Positions 14,443-22,548 of a stretch of 64,000 nt of DNA are shown piece after piece; position 1 is the first letter of the stretch, and each line of letters opens with the position of its first letter. A model generated the notes under the pieces. It saw only the letters and a list, made by a program, of their open reading frames with translations. It was not told the DNA's origin and did no database searches. The position numbers were made by a program, and so were the translations under genes. Origin of the DNA: Amycolatopsis sp. MtRt-6 (lineage in GTDB: Bacteria; Actinomycetota; Actinomycetes; Mycobacteriales; Pseudonocardiaceae). Location of the stretch: contig NZ_JADWPD010000001.1 of NCBI RefSeq assembly GCF_017308975.1, positions 1-64,000 of the forward strand. Reading direction: 5' to 3'.

Positions 14443-15891
14443 ATGACCGTCGACCCCGATTCCGGACTCCTGTCCCCGGTGCGGGCCGGTACGCCGGCCG
14501 AAGCGTCGACCGGAGACGAGGCCTGGCTGCGCGCGATGCTCGACGCCGAGGCTGCGCTCGCGCGGGCGCAGGCGCGGCTCGGGACGGTGCCGCCGGAGGC
14601 CGCGGAGGCGATCACGGCAGCCGCCGGGAGTGCGCGGATCGACGTCGTCGAGCTGGCGCGCGGGGCGCGGGCGACCGCGAACCCGGTCGTCGGCCTGGTG
14701 AAGGCGCTGACGTCGGCCGTCGGCGAGCTCGCGCCCGGTGCCGCCGAGTACGTCCACCGCGGCTCGACCAGCCAGGACATCTTCGACACCGCGATGATGC
14801 TGGTCGCCGACCGGACGTTGCGGCCGCTCGCGGCCGACCTCGACGCGACGGCCGAGGCGCTGGCCGGGCTGGCCCGCGCGCACCGGGACACGACCATGGC
14901 CGGCCGGACGCTGACGGCGCACGCGGTGCCGACGACGTTCGGGCTCAAGGCCGCGGGCTGGCGGCAGCTGGTGCTGGACGCGGCCGTCCGCATCCGTGGG
15001 GTGCTCGACGGCGGGCTGCCGGTCTCGCTGGGCGGCGCGGCCGGGACGCTGGCTGCGTACCTCGAGTACGCGAGCCTGGCCGGCGAGGCGAGCGGGGGCG
15101 GGGGCGGGGGCGGGGGCGGGGGCGGGGGCGACTATGCCGAACGGCTGACCGCGGCGTTCGCCGAGGAGACCGGGCTGGCCGTGGCCGCGCTGCCGTGGCA
15201 CTCGCTGCGGACGCCGGTCGCCGACCTCGCCGGCGCGCTGGCGTTCACCGCCGGGGCGCTGGGGAAGCTGGCCGTCGACGTCGCGACGCTCAGCCGGACC
15301 GAGCTGGGCGAGGTCGCCGAGCCCGCCGCCGATGGGCGGGGCGGTTCCTCGGCGATGCCGCACAAACGCAACCCGGTGCTGGCGACGCTGATCCGCTCGG
15401 CCGCGCTGCAGGTGCCGGTGCTGGCCGCGGGGGTCACGCAGTCGATGCTCGCCGAGGACGAACGGTCGGCGGGGGTCTGGCACGCCGAGTGGCAGCTGGT
15501 CCGCGAGTGCCTCCGGCTGACCGGCGGCGCCGCGCACACGGCCGCCGAGCTGGCGCGCGGGCTCACCGCGGAGCCCGGGCGGATGCGGGCGAACGCGGCG
15601 TCGACGCACGGGCTGATCGTCTCGGAACGGCTCTCCGCCGTGCTCGCGCCGCTGCTCGGCAAGGCGAAGGCGAAGGAGCTGCTGGGCGAGGCGTCCCGGC
15701 GGGCGGTGCGCGAGGACCGGCCGCTGCGGGACGTGCTGGCCGAGCTGCCGGCCGTCACCGGCGTGCTGACGCCGGCCGCGCTGGACGAGCTGCTCGACCC
15801 CGCCGGGTACACCGGTGCGGCGGGTGCGCTGGTCGACCGTGTCCTCGGTGGCGGCGGCGCGGGTGTGCGGGAGCCGAGGCGTTCGGAGTAG
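14443..15891 (+). CDS. pcaB: 3-carboxy-cis,cis-muconate cycloisomerase-like protein
   Basis: A 482-residue member of the fumarase/aspartase superfamily. It opens with DSGLLSPVRAGTPAEA, typical of PcaB, has HRGSTSQDIFDTAMM (conserved TSQD), and ends its core with the family signature SSAMPHKRNPV. PcaB lactonises 3-carboxy-cis,cis-muconate in the protocatechuate branch of the beta-ketoadipate pathway. No other pca gene is in the window, so it is an orphan here. A 12-Gly run at about residues 218-229 comes from a hexanucleotide repeat, inserted just before DYAERLTAAFAEE in a loop position. The start is ATG 14443; the upstream in-frame extension lacks a ribosome site. Confidence 0.85.
   Translation: MTVDPDSGLLSPVRAGTPAEASTGDEAWLRAMLDAEAALARAQARLGTVPPEAAEAITAAAGSARIDVVELARGARATANPVVGLVKALTSAVGELAPGAAEYVHRGSTSQDIFDTAMMLVADRTLRPLAADLDATAEALAGLARAHRDTTMAGRTLTAHAVPTTFGLKAAGWRQLVLDAAVRIRGVLDGGLPVSLGGAAGTLAAYLEYASLAGEASGGGGGGGGGGGGDYAERLTAAFAEETGLAVAALPWHSLRTPVADLAGALAFTAGALGKLAVDVATLSRTELGEVAEPAADGRGGSSAMPHKRNPVLATLIRSAALQVPVLAAGVTQSMLAEDERSAGVWHAEWQLVRECLRLTGGAAHTAAELARGLTAEPGRMRANAASTHGLIVSERLSAVLAPLLGKAKAKELLGEASRRAVREDRPLRDVLAELPAVTGVLTPAALDELLDPAGYTGAAGALVDRVLGGGGAGVREPRRSE
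15094..15129. repeat. Six tandem GGGGGC units inside pcaB
   Basis: Six perfect copies of GGGGGC encode twelve consecutive glycines. The unit is six bases, so copy-number change would alter the length of the Gly loop without shifting frame. Confidence 0.95.
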
Positions 15892-15900
15892 CGGAAAATT

Positions 15901-15936
15901 CTTTGAACCGCCTCCGCCGGGGGTCCGTGTAGTGGG
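15901..15936 (+). promoter_or_regulatory. Candidate ECF-type promoter of the lipoprotein gene
   Basis: TTTGAACC at 15902-15909 and GTCCGTGTAGT at 15923-15933 are spaced as in GAACC/CGTnT-like promoters read by ECF sigma factors. The element is 57 nt before the lipoprotein start, in the short gap after pcaB. The spacing is suggestive but no cognate sigma factor is adjacent. Confidence 0.4.
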
Positions 15937-15992
15937 TATCAGGCAGCCGCACCGAGCGGCGGGAAACCCCAACGGACACAAGGAGAACTTCC

Positions 15993-17012
15993 ATGCTTCG
16001 CACGCGCATCGCCGTCTCCGTCGCCGCGGCGGCAGCCGGGCTGGCAGTGCTCACCGCTTGCTCGGGTGTCGAGACTGCCCAGCCCGTTGTCGCTCCTGCG
16101 GCGGCCGGCGGCACCGGGGGCGGCCAGGCCCTCAACGGCGCCAACAACGGCCAGGTCGGCAACGCCGCTCCGGCTTCGAACGAAACCAAACTGGTCGTCG
16201 CCGATGTGGCCGAGGTCGGGCAGGTGCTCACCGACCAGAACGGCATGACCCTCTACCGCTTCGACAAGGACACCGCGAAGCCGCCGAAGTCCAACTGCGA
16301 CGGTGACTGCGCCAAGGCCTGGCCGCCGATGCTGGCCACCGGGGACGTCCAAGTTCAAGGCGTCGACAAGAGCATGGTCGGGAAGGTGACCCGCACCGAC
16401 GGGACCGAGCAGGTCACCGTCGGCGGGTGGGCGCTCTACCGCTACGCCAAGGACACCAAGCCCGGCGACGCGACCGGCCAGGGCGTCGGTGGCGCCTGGT
16501 ACGCGGCGAACGCCAACGGCGGGAAGGCCGGGCAGGCCGCCGCGGCGGGTGAGTCCGAAGCCGGTGCCGTCAAGCTCAGCGCCAGCAAGATCGACGGCCT
16601 CGGCGACGCGATCGTCGACCAGAACGGGATGACGCTCTACCTGTTCCAGAAGGACACCAAGAAGAAGACCTCCGCCTGCAACGGCGACTGCGCCAAGACC
16701 TGGCCGCCGGTGCTCTCCAACGGCAAGGTCGAACTGCAGGGCATCGACTCGAAGCTGCTCGGCAGCATCAAGCGCCAGGACGGCAGCGAGCAGGTCACCA
16801 TCGGCGGCTGGCCCGTCTACACCTTCTCGAAGGACACCAAGCCGGGCGACGCGAACGGTCAGGGCGTGAACGGCACCTGGTTCGTCATCGAGCCCGCCGG
16901 CTGCAAGGTCGGCAGCAACCCGGCGACCGCCCTCGGCCAGCAGCAGCAGCAGGCTCCGGCCGGCAGCGGTGCGGCGTCCAACGATTCCGGTGCCGGTGGC
17001 ACCACCTACTGA
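15993..17012 (+). CDS. Lipoprotein with two COG4315 repeats
   Basis: A 339-residue lipoprotein. The lipobox is LAVLTAC with lipidation at Cys23. Two copies of the 'secreted repeat of unknown function' follow, at about 70-170 and 195-300. Each has DQNGMTLYRF or DQNGMTLYLF, a CDGDCAKAWPP or CNGDCAKTWPP motif with two cysteines, and YxxxKDTKPGDxxGQGV. The C-terminal tail is Gln/Ala/Gly/Ser-rich. The family is widespread in actinobacteria and may handle redox or metal chemistry at the membrane surface, but its function is unproven. AAGGAG precedes the ATG. A candidate ECF promoter lies upstream. Confidence 0.88.
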   Translation: MLRTRIAVSVAAAAAGLAVLTACSGVETAQPVVAPAAAGGTGGGQALNGANNGQVGNAAPASNETKLVVADVAEVGQVLTDQNGMTLYRFDKDTAKPPKSNCDGDCAKAWPPMLATGDVQVQGVDKSMVGKVTRTDGTEQVTVGGWALYRYAKDTKPGDATGQGVGGAWYAANANGGKAGQAAAAGESEAGAVKLSASKIDGLGDAIVDQNGMTLYLFQKDTKKKTSACNGDCAKTWPPVLSNGKVELQGIDSKLLGSIKRQDGSEQVTIGGWPVYTFSKDTKPGDANGQGVNGTWFVIEPAGCKVGSNPATALGQQQQQAPAGSGAASNDSGAGGTTY

Positions 17013-17087
17013 ACACCCCGAACGTGCTGGTGGGCGAGGCCCGGCGGACGCTCTTCGCGAGCGGCCTCCGGGCCTCGCCCGTTGTGG

Positions 17088-17675
17088 TCACGACGCGGGA
17101 ACGCCCCGCCCTTTGTGGTCACGGCGCAGGAACGACCGGCGGCGCGGTTCCTCGGTGACCCCGTCGGTGCGGTCGATGACCTCGGTGCGCTGCTCGGCGA
17201 CGACCGGCTCTTCCTCGTCCTCGGGCAGCAGGATGGTGCGGCGGGCCGGCAGCACCGCGATCAGCAGGCCGAGCGCGGCGACGCCGAGGTGCAGCCACGT
17301 GTCGGCGGGCCCGAGGTCCATCGGGTTGCCGGCGGTGGCGAACGGGTTGGTGGCGATGAGGCCGTCGATCATCAGGCCCCACACGAACAGCAGGCCGTAG
17401 CCGATGAACAGCAGCCAGCCGAACGTCCGCGCGCGGCCCGAGCCGAACGCCAGCAGCAGGCCGACCACGCCGGTCACGACGCGGACCAGGCTCATGAGCG
17501 GGTTGGCGGAGAACCGCCAGAAGCCGGTCTCGTGGTGGCCGGCGAAGTTGCCGAAGCCCGTCCTTGAAAAACCGATGATGCCGACGACGAGGAACGCGAT
17601 CCCGGCCAGTCCGGCCAGCACCTGCGCCGGCTGCAGGCCGCGTACCCGGATGCGGGCGCCTTTCGCGTGAACCAT
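17088..17675 (-). CDS. DUF4383 membrane protein
   Basis: A 195-residue integral membrane protein of the DUF4383 family. Four hydrophobic segments are visible, near residues 18-36, 57-78, 84-104 and 122-142. The family pattern GFSRTGFGNFAGHHETGFWRF and NPLMSLVRVVTGVVGL lies between the first two. The C-terminal 50 residues are charged and cytoplasmic (LPEDEEEPVV, RRRSFLRRDHKGRGV). I start it at ATG 17675; the frame continues upstream but without coding quality. The function is unknown. It is divergent from the serine-hydrolase gene at 17866. Confidence 0.85.
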   Translation of the reverse strand: MVHAKGARIRVRGLQPAQVLAGLAGIAFLVVGIIGFSRTGFGNFAGHHETGFWRFSANPLMSLVRVVTGVVGLLLAFGSGRARTFGWLLFIGYGLLFVWGLMIDGLIATNPFATAGNPMDLGPADTWLHLGVAALGLLIAVLPARRTILLPEDEEEPVVAEQRTEVIDRTDGVTEEPRRRSFLRRDHKGRGVPAS

Positions 17676-17865
17676 GACTCCAGTCCTTCCCAGCGGGTGG
17701 TGACGACCGTCACCGCGCTGGAGTACCCCGCGACCACGGGGAGCGAAACGAAGGCGCTTGCCCGCAGGGCCCCGGTGCGTTCCCGGATCGGGGCCGCTTC
17801 GAGACCTATCCCACAAACTGACCCGTTCGGGCGAACAGCGCGCGGCCTTCCCGGCAATCCGGAGC

Positions 17866-18747
17866 ATGCGCAAGCTGAGCGGCATCTTCCTGGTGGGGCT
17901 GTGCCTGGGGGCGATCGGCGCGGTGGTGGTGACGGCGAGTCACGGCGACGCCGCGGCAACCCAGCCGATCGCGGTCACCGAGATCGCGACGACGACGTCC
18001 GCGACGCCGGCTCCGGCACCCAAGACCGAGCCGCCGGCGACGTCCGCCACGCCGACGCCGTCGGTCAAAGCGGAGCCGGTCGAGGTGGACGCCGGGAAGC
18101 TGGACGAGATCATGCGCGACGGCACCGCCAGTGCCGTCGTCTTCGACCGGGACAGCGGCAAGGCGACCGTCTCGGTGCGCGCGGACCGCGCCTACACCTC
18201 CGCGTCGATCGTGAAGCTGCTGATTGCGCTTTCCGCACTCGAACAGGGCGGTCCCGCGGCGGATGTGCAGCGGATGCTGTCCCGCAGCGACGACGACCTC
18301 GCGAGCCGGTTCTGGTCGTCCTACGGCGGGCCGGCGATCGTCACGCGCTGGGCCAGGAAGCTGGGCCTCACCGGCACCCGGCCGCCCGAGGACGCCGGCC
18401 GCTGGGGCGACACGCGCATCACCGCGGCGGACGTCGTGAAGATCTACCGGTACCTGCTGGACCGCAAGTCCACGACGATCCTGAACGCCCTTCGCGACGC
18501 GACCGAGCGCGGGTCCGACGGCTTCCGGCAGTACTTCGGCATCCCGGACGCCGCCAAGGGGCGGGAGTGGCTGGTGAAGCAGGGCTGGTCGTGCTGCCGG
18601 CCGACGCGGATGCTGCACACGTCGGGTGTGGTCGGCAGCACCATCGTGGTGGTGCTGTCCGAACACCCCGCCAAGGTGGATTACGCGACCGGGTCGAAGC
18701 GGGTCACGGAGATCGTCTCGACGCTGCTGGGCGAAGGCGGGCGCTGA
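17866..18747 (+). CDS. Exported beta-lactamase-fold serine hydrolase
   Basis: A 293-residue protein with an N-terminal hydrophobic segment (KLSGIFLVGLCLGAIGAVVVTA, residues 3-24) and a Thr/Pro/Ala linker to about residue 65. A globular domain follows in which YTSASIVKLLIALSAL supplies an SxxK motif of the penicillin-binding/class A beta-lactamase fold. A clear SDN box is not evident (SRSDDDLASRFW lies where it would be), and the KTG box is not recognisable, so catalytic activity is doubtful. The type is common in actinomycetes as a 'serine hydrolase' at the outer membrane surface. The start ATG 17866 follows GGAG closely. Confidence 0.7.
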   Translation: MRKLSGIFLVGLCLGAIGAVVVTASHGDAAATQPIAVTEIATTTSATPAPAPKTEPPATSATPTPSVKAEPVEVDAGKLDEIMRDGTASAVVFDRDSGKATVSVRADRAYTSASIVKLLIALSALEQGGPAADVQRMLSRSDDDLASRFWSSYGGPAIVTRWARKLGLTGTRPPEDAGRWGDTRITAADVVKIYRYLLDRKSTTILNALRDATERGSDGFRQYFGIPDAAKGREWLVKQGWSCCRPTRMLHTSGVVGSTIVVVLSEHPAKVDYATGSKRVTEIVSTLLGEGGR

Positions 18748-18752
18748 GCCGG

Positions 18753-19961
18753 CTACTGGTCGGTGTCCGTCAGCCCGCCGACCGCGCCCGTCCGGGGCAG
18801 CGGCCACGGCTGCACCCCGCCGGTGGTGTCGACCTTCCGGCCCGCCGGGGCCGGCGGCGTCGTGTGGGCGCCGATCCAGGTGAGGATGTCGGGGATCTGG
18901 GACTTGAAGGTGTTCATGTTGTGGCCCGCGTCCGGGACCTGCCACGACTGGAACCGGACCGGCGACCGGACGCCGGCGCGGATCAGCTCGGCCGCCGCGC
19001 TCTCGAACTTCTCCTTCTCGCCCCAGATGGCCAGGATGTCCACCGGGGACGGGTGGAGGCGGACCGTGATGCCGACGTTGTTGGCGTCGTCGACGTCCTG
19101 GCGGCCCTTGTAGAGGTTCTCGGTTTCGGCGTCCATCTGCGCGCGGTCGTAGCCGCTGACGCTCACCGCCTGGCCGTACCACTGGGGGTGGCGGGTCACG
19201 AGGTTCATCGCGCAGTAGCCGCCGGACGACCAGCCGGCGAACGTCCAGGCCTTGCGGTCCGCCGACACGCCCAGCTTCTCCAGAGCCCACTCGCGCAGGT
19301 CCGCCGTCAGGTACGTGTCGTTCGCGGTGCCGTTGACCTCGTCGACGCACTCGGTGTCGTGGCCGATCTTCGGGACGCCCGTCGGGTCCGGCATGAGCAC
19401 GACGACCGGGGGCAGCGCGTGCCTGGCGATCGCCGCGTCGAGCTGTTCGGGGAGCTTGTACCCGTCGGTGACGACCTCGGGCCCGGACGGGTAGTTCGGG
19501 ATCCACTCGATCGCCGGGAACTTCAGGCCCTGGTAGCTCGCTTCGAAGTACTGCGGCGGGAGGTACACCGTCACGTCCCGGGTGAGCTTGGTGCGCCGGC
19601 CCGTCACCTTCATGTGGACGACGGTTCCCTTGCCCTCCTTGGCGCGCGCCACGCCGACGTCGCGGACGAGGTCGAGGTTCTCGCCGTTCCGGCTCGTCTC
19701 GGCGTCGATGGTGTCGGCCGCGTACACGCCGGTGCCGAGCAGCGAGCCGACCGTCGGGAAGAAGCCGCCGATCATGTTGCCGGTCAGGCCGGTGGTGACG
19801 ACGATGCCGACGACCGCGCAGAGGATCGTGGCGGTGCGCCCCACGAGCTTGCGCTTCCACCGCTCCCAGAACAGCGGAACGGCGATGATCGCGAGCAGGG
19901 TCACCGCGATCACGATGATCATCGTGATCGGCGAGTCGAGCCGGATTCGGCTGAGGTGCAT
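18753..19961 (-). CDS. Membrane-anchored esterase (PF00756 type)
   Basis: A 402-residue alpha/beta hydrolase with three N-terminal membrane segments at about residues 11-31, 42-62 and 66-84, followed by an extracytoplasmic esterase domain of the esterase-D/mycolyltransferase superfamily. The strand PVVVLMPDPTG, the acidic GHDTECVDEV segment and the nucleophile elbow WTFAGWSSGGYCAMNLV (GWSSGG) are present. A late DAGHNMNTFKSQIPDIL supplies the catalytic His. The substrate is probably a cell-envelope ester, but this is inference. It converges on the serine-hydrolase gene with 5 nt between stops. Confidence 0.82.
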   Translation of the reverse strand: MHLSRIRLDSPITMIIVIAVTLLAIIAVPLFWERWKRKLVGRTATILCAVVGIVVTTGLTGNMIGGFFPTVGSLLGTGVYAADTIDAETSRNGENLDLVRDVGVARAKEGKGTVVHMKVTGRRTKLTRDVTVYLPPQYFEASYQGLKFPAIEWIPNYPSGPEVVTDGYKLPEQLDAAIARHALPPVVVLMPDPTGVPKIGHDTECVDEVNGTANDTYLTADLREWALEKLGVSADRKAWTFAGWSSGGYCAMNLVTRHPQWYGQAVSVSGYDRAQMDAETENLYKGRQDVDDANNVGITVRLHPSPVDILAIWGEKEKFESAAAELIRAGVRSPVRFQSWQVPDAGHNMNTFKSQIPDILTWIGAHTTPPAPAGRKVDTTGGVQPWPLPRTGAVGGLTDTDQ

Positions 19962-20042
19962 GGCAACGGTCCTTCCGGGCGGGCAGCGAATGCGCTCCCC
20001 GACCCCCCGGGACTCGCGTACTTATCACGTTTGACCCGGCTT

Positions 20043-20086
20043 GCACGTTGCGGACCTGTGAGTTGGCTCATAGGTCCGCAACGTGC
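20043..20086. terminator. 15-bp stem hairpin downstream of the esterase gene
   Basis: A perfect 15-bp inverted repeat (GCACGTTGCGGACCT with AGGTCCGCAACGTGC) and a 14-nt loop. It follows the ancestral stop codon of the minus-strand esterase (TAG at 20111-20109) by about 22 nt, but the frameshifted reading now runs into the loop. It probably terminates that transcript. Confidence 0.75.
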
Positions 20087-21063
20087 GGCACACTCAGCGT
20101 TTTCTCAGCTATTTCGCGAGTGCCCGCGACAGCACCGTGACGGCCGGCGGCTTCGGCGGCGTGCGTCTCGCGGAGGGCGTTCACCATCACGAAGTCGTGG
20201 ATGATCCCCTGGTACCGGACGGCGGTGACGGGAACGCCGGCCTGACGCAGTTTCGCCGCGTACGCCTCACCTTCGTCGCGGAGCACGTCGGCTTCGCCGG
20301 TGATCACCAGGGCCGGCGGCAGCCCGGCGAGCTCGTCGAGCGACGCGCGCAGCGGCGACGCCGTGATTTCCGCGCGCTGGGCGGGATCCGTCGTGTACTG
20401 GTCCCAGAACCACTTCATGCCTTCGCGGCCGAGGAAATAGCCCTCGGCGAACTTCAGGTACGACTCGGTGTCGAAGTTCGCGTCGGTCACCGGGTAGAAG
20501 AGCACCTGCTGCTTGAAGGTGACGTCGCCGCGCTGCTTGGCCAGGATGGTCAGCGCCGCGGTCATGTTCCCGCCGACGGAGTCACCGGCGATCGCGATGC
20601 GCGCGGTGTCGAGCCCCTTCTCGGCGCCGTGCTGGGCAACCCACTTCGCCACGGCGTAGTTCTCTTCGATGGCGATCGGGTAGCGCGCCTCGGGCGAACG
20701 GCTGTATTCGGGGAAGACGACGGCGGCGCCGACGCCGGCCGCCAGTTCGCGGACCAGCCGCTCGTGGGTGTGGAAGTCGCCGAACACCCAGCCGGCGCCG
20801 TGGATGTAGACGATCACCGGCAGCGGACCCTCGACACCGGCGGGGCGGACGATTCGCGTCTCGACGTCGCCGTTCGGGCCGCCCGGGACGGTCAGCACCT
20901 CGATCTCGGCCGGCGCCATGGCGACCTCGCCGTCCTGGACGCCGTCGACGGCCTTGCGCCCCTCCTCCGGCGGCAGCTGGAACAGGTACGGCGGCTGGTC
21001 GGTGGCCTCCGCGAACGCCTGCGCGGCCGGTTCGAGGGCCAGGTTGTGCGGGTTGGCGGTCAT
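20068..21063 (-). CDS. HSL-type alpha/beta hydrolase, frameshifted near its end
   Basis: A lipase/esterase of the hormone-sensitive-lipase group: oxyanion motif YIHGAGWVFGD, nucleophile elbow IAGDSVGGNM, Asp in ITGEADVLRDEG and His in YQGIIHDFVMVN. The start ATG at 21063 has GAGGAGGACGAG before it. At the C-terminus the normal reading AVTVLSRALAK followed by TAG (20111-20109) is present in another frame; a 1-nt gain near 20145 shifts translation into GRHGAVAGTREIAEKTLSVPHVADL across the terminator hairpin. The active-site residues precede the shift, so the enzyme may still work. It is divergent from an OhrR-like regulator that probably controls it. Confidence 0.82.
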   Translation of the reverse strand: MTANPHNLALEPAAQAFAEATDQPPYLFQLPPEEGRKAVDGVQDGEVAMAPAEIEVLTVPGGPNGDVETRIVRPAGVEGPLPVIVYIHGAGWVFGDFHTHERLVRELAAGVGAAVVFPEYSRSPEARYPIAIEENYAVAKWVAQHGAEKGLDTARIAIAGDSVGGNMTAALTILAKQRGDVTFKQQVLFYPVTDANFDTESYLKFAEGYFLGREGMKWFWDQYTTDPAQRAEITASPLRASLDELAGLPPALVITGEADVLRDEGEAYAAKLRQAGVPVTAVRYQGIIHDFVMVNALRETHAAEAAGRHGAVAGTREIAEKTLSVPHVADL

Positions 21064-21109
21064 CTCGTCCTCCTCGGGGGTGGAAGCTGATGTCACGAAG
21101 GTAGCTCGC

Positions 21110-21132
21110 AATTCAGTTGTGCGCAACTAATT
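21110..21132. promoter_or_regulatory. Candidate OhrR operator
   Basis: AGTTG-TGCG-CAACT (21115-21128) flanked by A/T-rich arms forms the only clear dyad in the gap between the esterase and the ohrR-like gene. Its size and A/T flanks resemble known OhrR boxes. A position between divergent starts suits regulation of both genes. Confidence 0.55.
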
Positions 21133-21218
21133 TGAGCCCAATGAGATGCAGGGCACTTAAGTTGCCGTCAAGCACGATGTCGAGGACGATCGACGGGTAC
21201 GACAGAAGGAGGCCGCCC

Positions 21219-21668
21219 ATGGCATCGCTGCGGCTGGACGACCAGCTCTGCTTCGGGCTGTACTCGGCGTCGCGCGCGGTGACGTCGCTGTACCGGGTCG
21301 TCCTGGAGGACCTCGACCTGACCTACCCCCAGTACCTCGTCATGCTGGCGCTCTGGGAGCGGGACCACCGCCTGGTCAAGGAGCTCGGCACCGAGCTGAA
21401 CCTCGATTCGGGCACGCTCTCGCCGCTGCTCAAGCGGCTGCAGACCGCGGGCCTGGTGGTCCGGAACCGGCAGGCCGACGACGAGCGCTCGGTCCGCGTC
21501 AGCCTGAGCGAGAGCGGGAAGGCGCTGCACGAGAAGGCGCGAGACATCCCGGACGTGATCGGCGCGGCGATGAACCTGGACGAAGCCGGGCTCGCCCGGA
21601 TGCGCGCCGAGCTGGACCGGTTGACGGAGTCGGTCAACCGCTATCGGGAGGCGTTGTCGCCGTCGTGA
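21219..21668 (+). CDS. OhrR-like MarR-family redox repressor
   Basis: A 149-residue MarR-family protein with the OhrR hallmark near the N-terminus: LDDQLCFGLYSASRAVTSLYR followed by LTYPQYLVMLALWE, where the single Cys11 is the peroxide-sensing residue. The wing region DERSVRVSLSESG is typical. There is no second cysteine, so it would be a one-Cys OhrR type inactivated by mixed disulphide with a small thiol. AGAAGGAGG lies before ATG 21219. Its divergent neighbour is an esterase rather than the usual ohr peroxidase. Confidence 0.85.
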   Translation: MASLRLDDQLCFGLYSASRAVTSLYRVVLEDLDLTYPQYLVMLALWERDHRLVKELGTELNLDSGTLSPLLKRLQTAGLVVRNRQADDERSVRVSLSESGKALHEKARDIPDVIGAAMNLDEAGLARMRAELDRLTESVNRYREALSPS

Positions 21669-21705
21669 TCGTGCCCGTGGCAGCATGGGCCGCGAAGGGA
21701 TGGTC

Positions 21706-22548
21706 ATGATCAACCACGACGACGCGCTGAAGGCCGTCGAAAGCAGCCTCGACCGGCCGTCGGCCGCGCGGATCTACGACTACTTCATCGGCGGCAACAC
21801 CCACTACGCGATCGACCGCGACTTCGCCGAAAAGGTCCGCGCCCGGCTGCCGCTCATCGGCGAGTACTGCCTGACGAGCCGGCAGTTCCTCGGCCGCGCC
21901 ATCCGGCAGTGCGTCCGCGAAGGCATCCGGCAGTTCGTCGACGTCGGCTCCGGTTTGCCCACGGCGGGCAACGTGCACGAGGTCGCCGACGAGGCCGGCC
22001 CCGAACTGGACACGCGAGTGCTCTACATCGACAACGAGCCGATCGCGCTGGCCCACTCGACGTTGCTGCTCGCCGACACCGCCGACCCCGAGCGCCACCA
22101 CGCCATCGCCGCGGACTTCCTGCAGCCGGACGACCTCTGGGAGCGGGTGAAGGCGTCGGAGATCATCGACGTGCGCCAGCCGATCGCCCTGGTGATCAAC
22201 GCGGTCATGCACTTCGTCAAGGACGAGCAGAACCCGGACCGGCTGCTCGAGTTCTACCGCTCCCGGCTCGCCCCCGGGTCGCTGCTGGTGCTGTCGCAGA
22301 TGACCAACGAGAACCCGGTGAACGACGACGAGCGGCAGGCGCTGCTCGACCTGCTCGAGTACTACGAGACCACGACGAACCCGGGATTCCTGCGGACGAT
22401 GGCCGAGTTCGAACGCTTCTTCGGCGGCTGGCCGATGCTGGAGCCGGGACTCGTCTACGCCCCGGCGTGGCACCCGGACGAGCACACCGTGTTCGCCGGC
22501 TCGCCGTCGGAGTCACGCGTGATCGGCGGCATCGCGCGCAAGCCCTAA
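21706..22548 (+). CDS. DUF574 SAM-dependent methyltransferase
   Basis: A 280-residue protein of the actinobacterial DUF574 (PF04672) family. It has DRPSAARIYDYFIGGNTHYAIDR at the N-terminus, the SAM site FVDVGSGLPTAGNVHEVA, YIDNEPIALAHS with the acidic residue that binds the ribose, and AVMHFVKDEQNP. Members are plentiful in Streptomyces and relatives and mostly lack known substrates. I use ATG 21706 with GAAGGG at the right distance; ATGs at 21685 and 21700 are alternatives. Its stop overlaps the stop of the convergent patatin gene by 3 nt. Confidence 0.85.
   Translation: MINHDDALKAVESSLDRPSAARIYDYFIGGNTHYAIDRDFAEKVRARLPLIGEYCLTSRQFLGRAIRQCVREGIRQFVDVGSGLPTAGNVHEVADEAGPELDTRVLYIDNEPIALAHSTLLLADTADPERHHAIAADFLQPDDLWERVKASEIIDVRQPIALVINAVMHFVKDEQNPDRLLEFYRSRLAPGSLLVLSQMTNENPVNDDERQALLDLLEYYETTTNPGFLRTMAEFERFFGGWPMLEPGLVYAPAWHPDEHTVFAGSPSESRVIGGIARKP

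Noticed and set aside
14200..15981. Long open minus-strand frame of almost 600 codons opposite pcaB
   Set aside because: It is rich in Arg, Pro and Gly, has no family motif, and arises because the opposite strand of very high-GC coding sequence rarely contains stops.
17806..20204. Very long open frames on both strands across the serine hydrolase and esterase genes
   Set aside because: They lie opposite or out of phase with two genes that show clear catalytic motifs, and have no coherent domain of their own.
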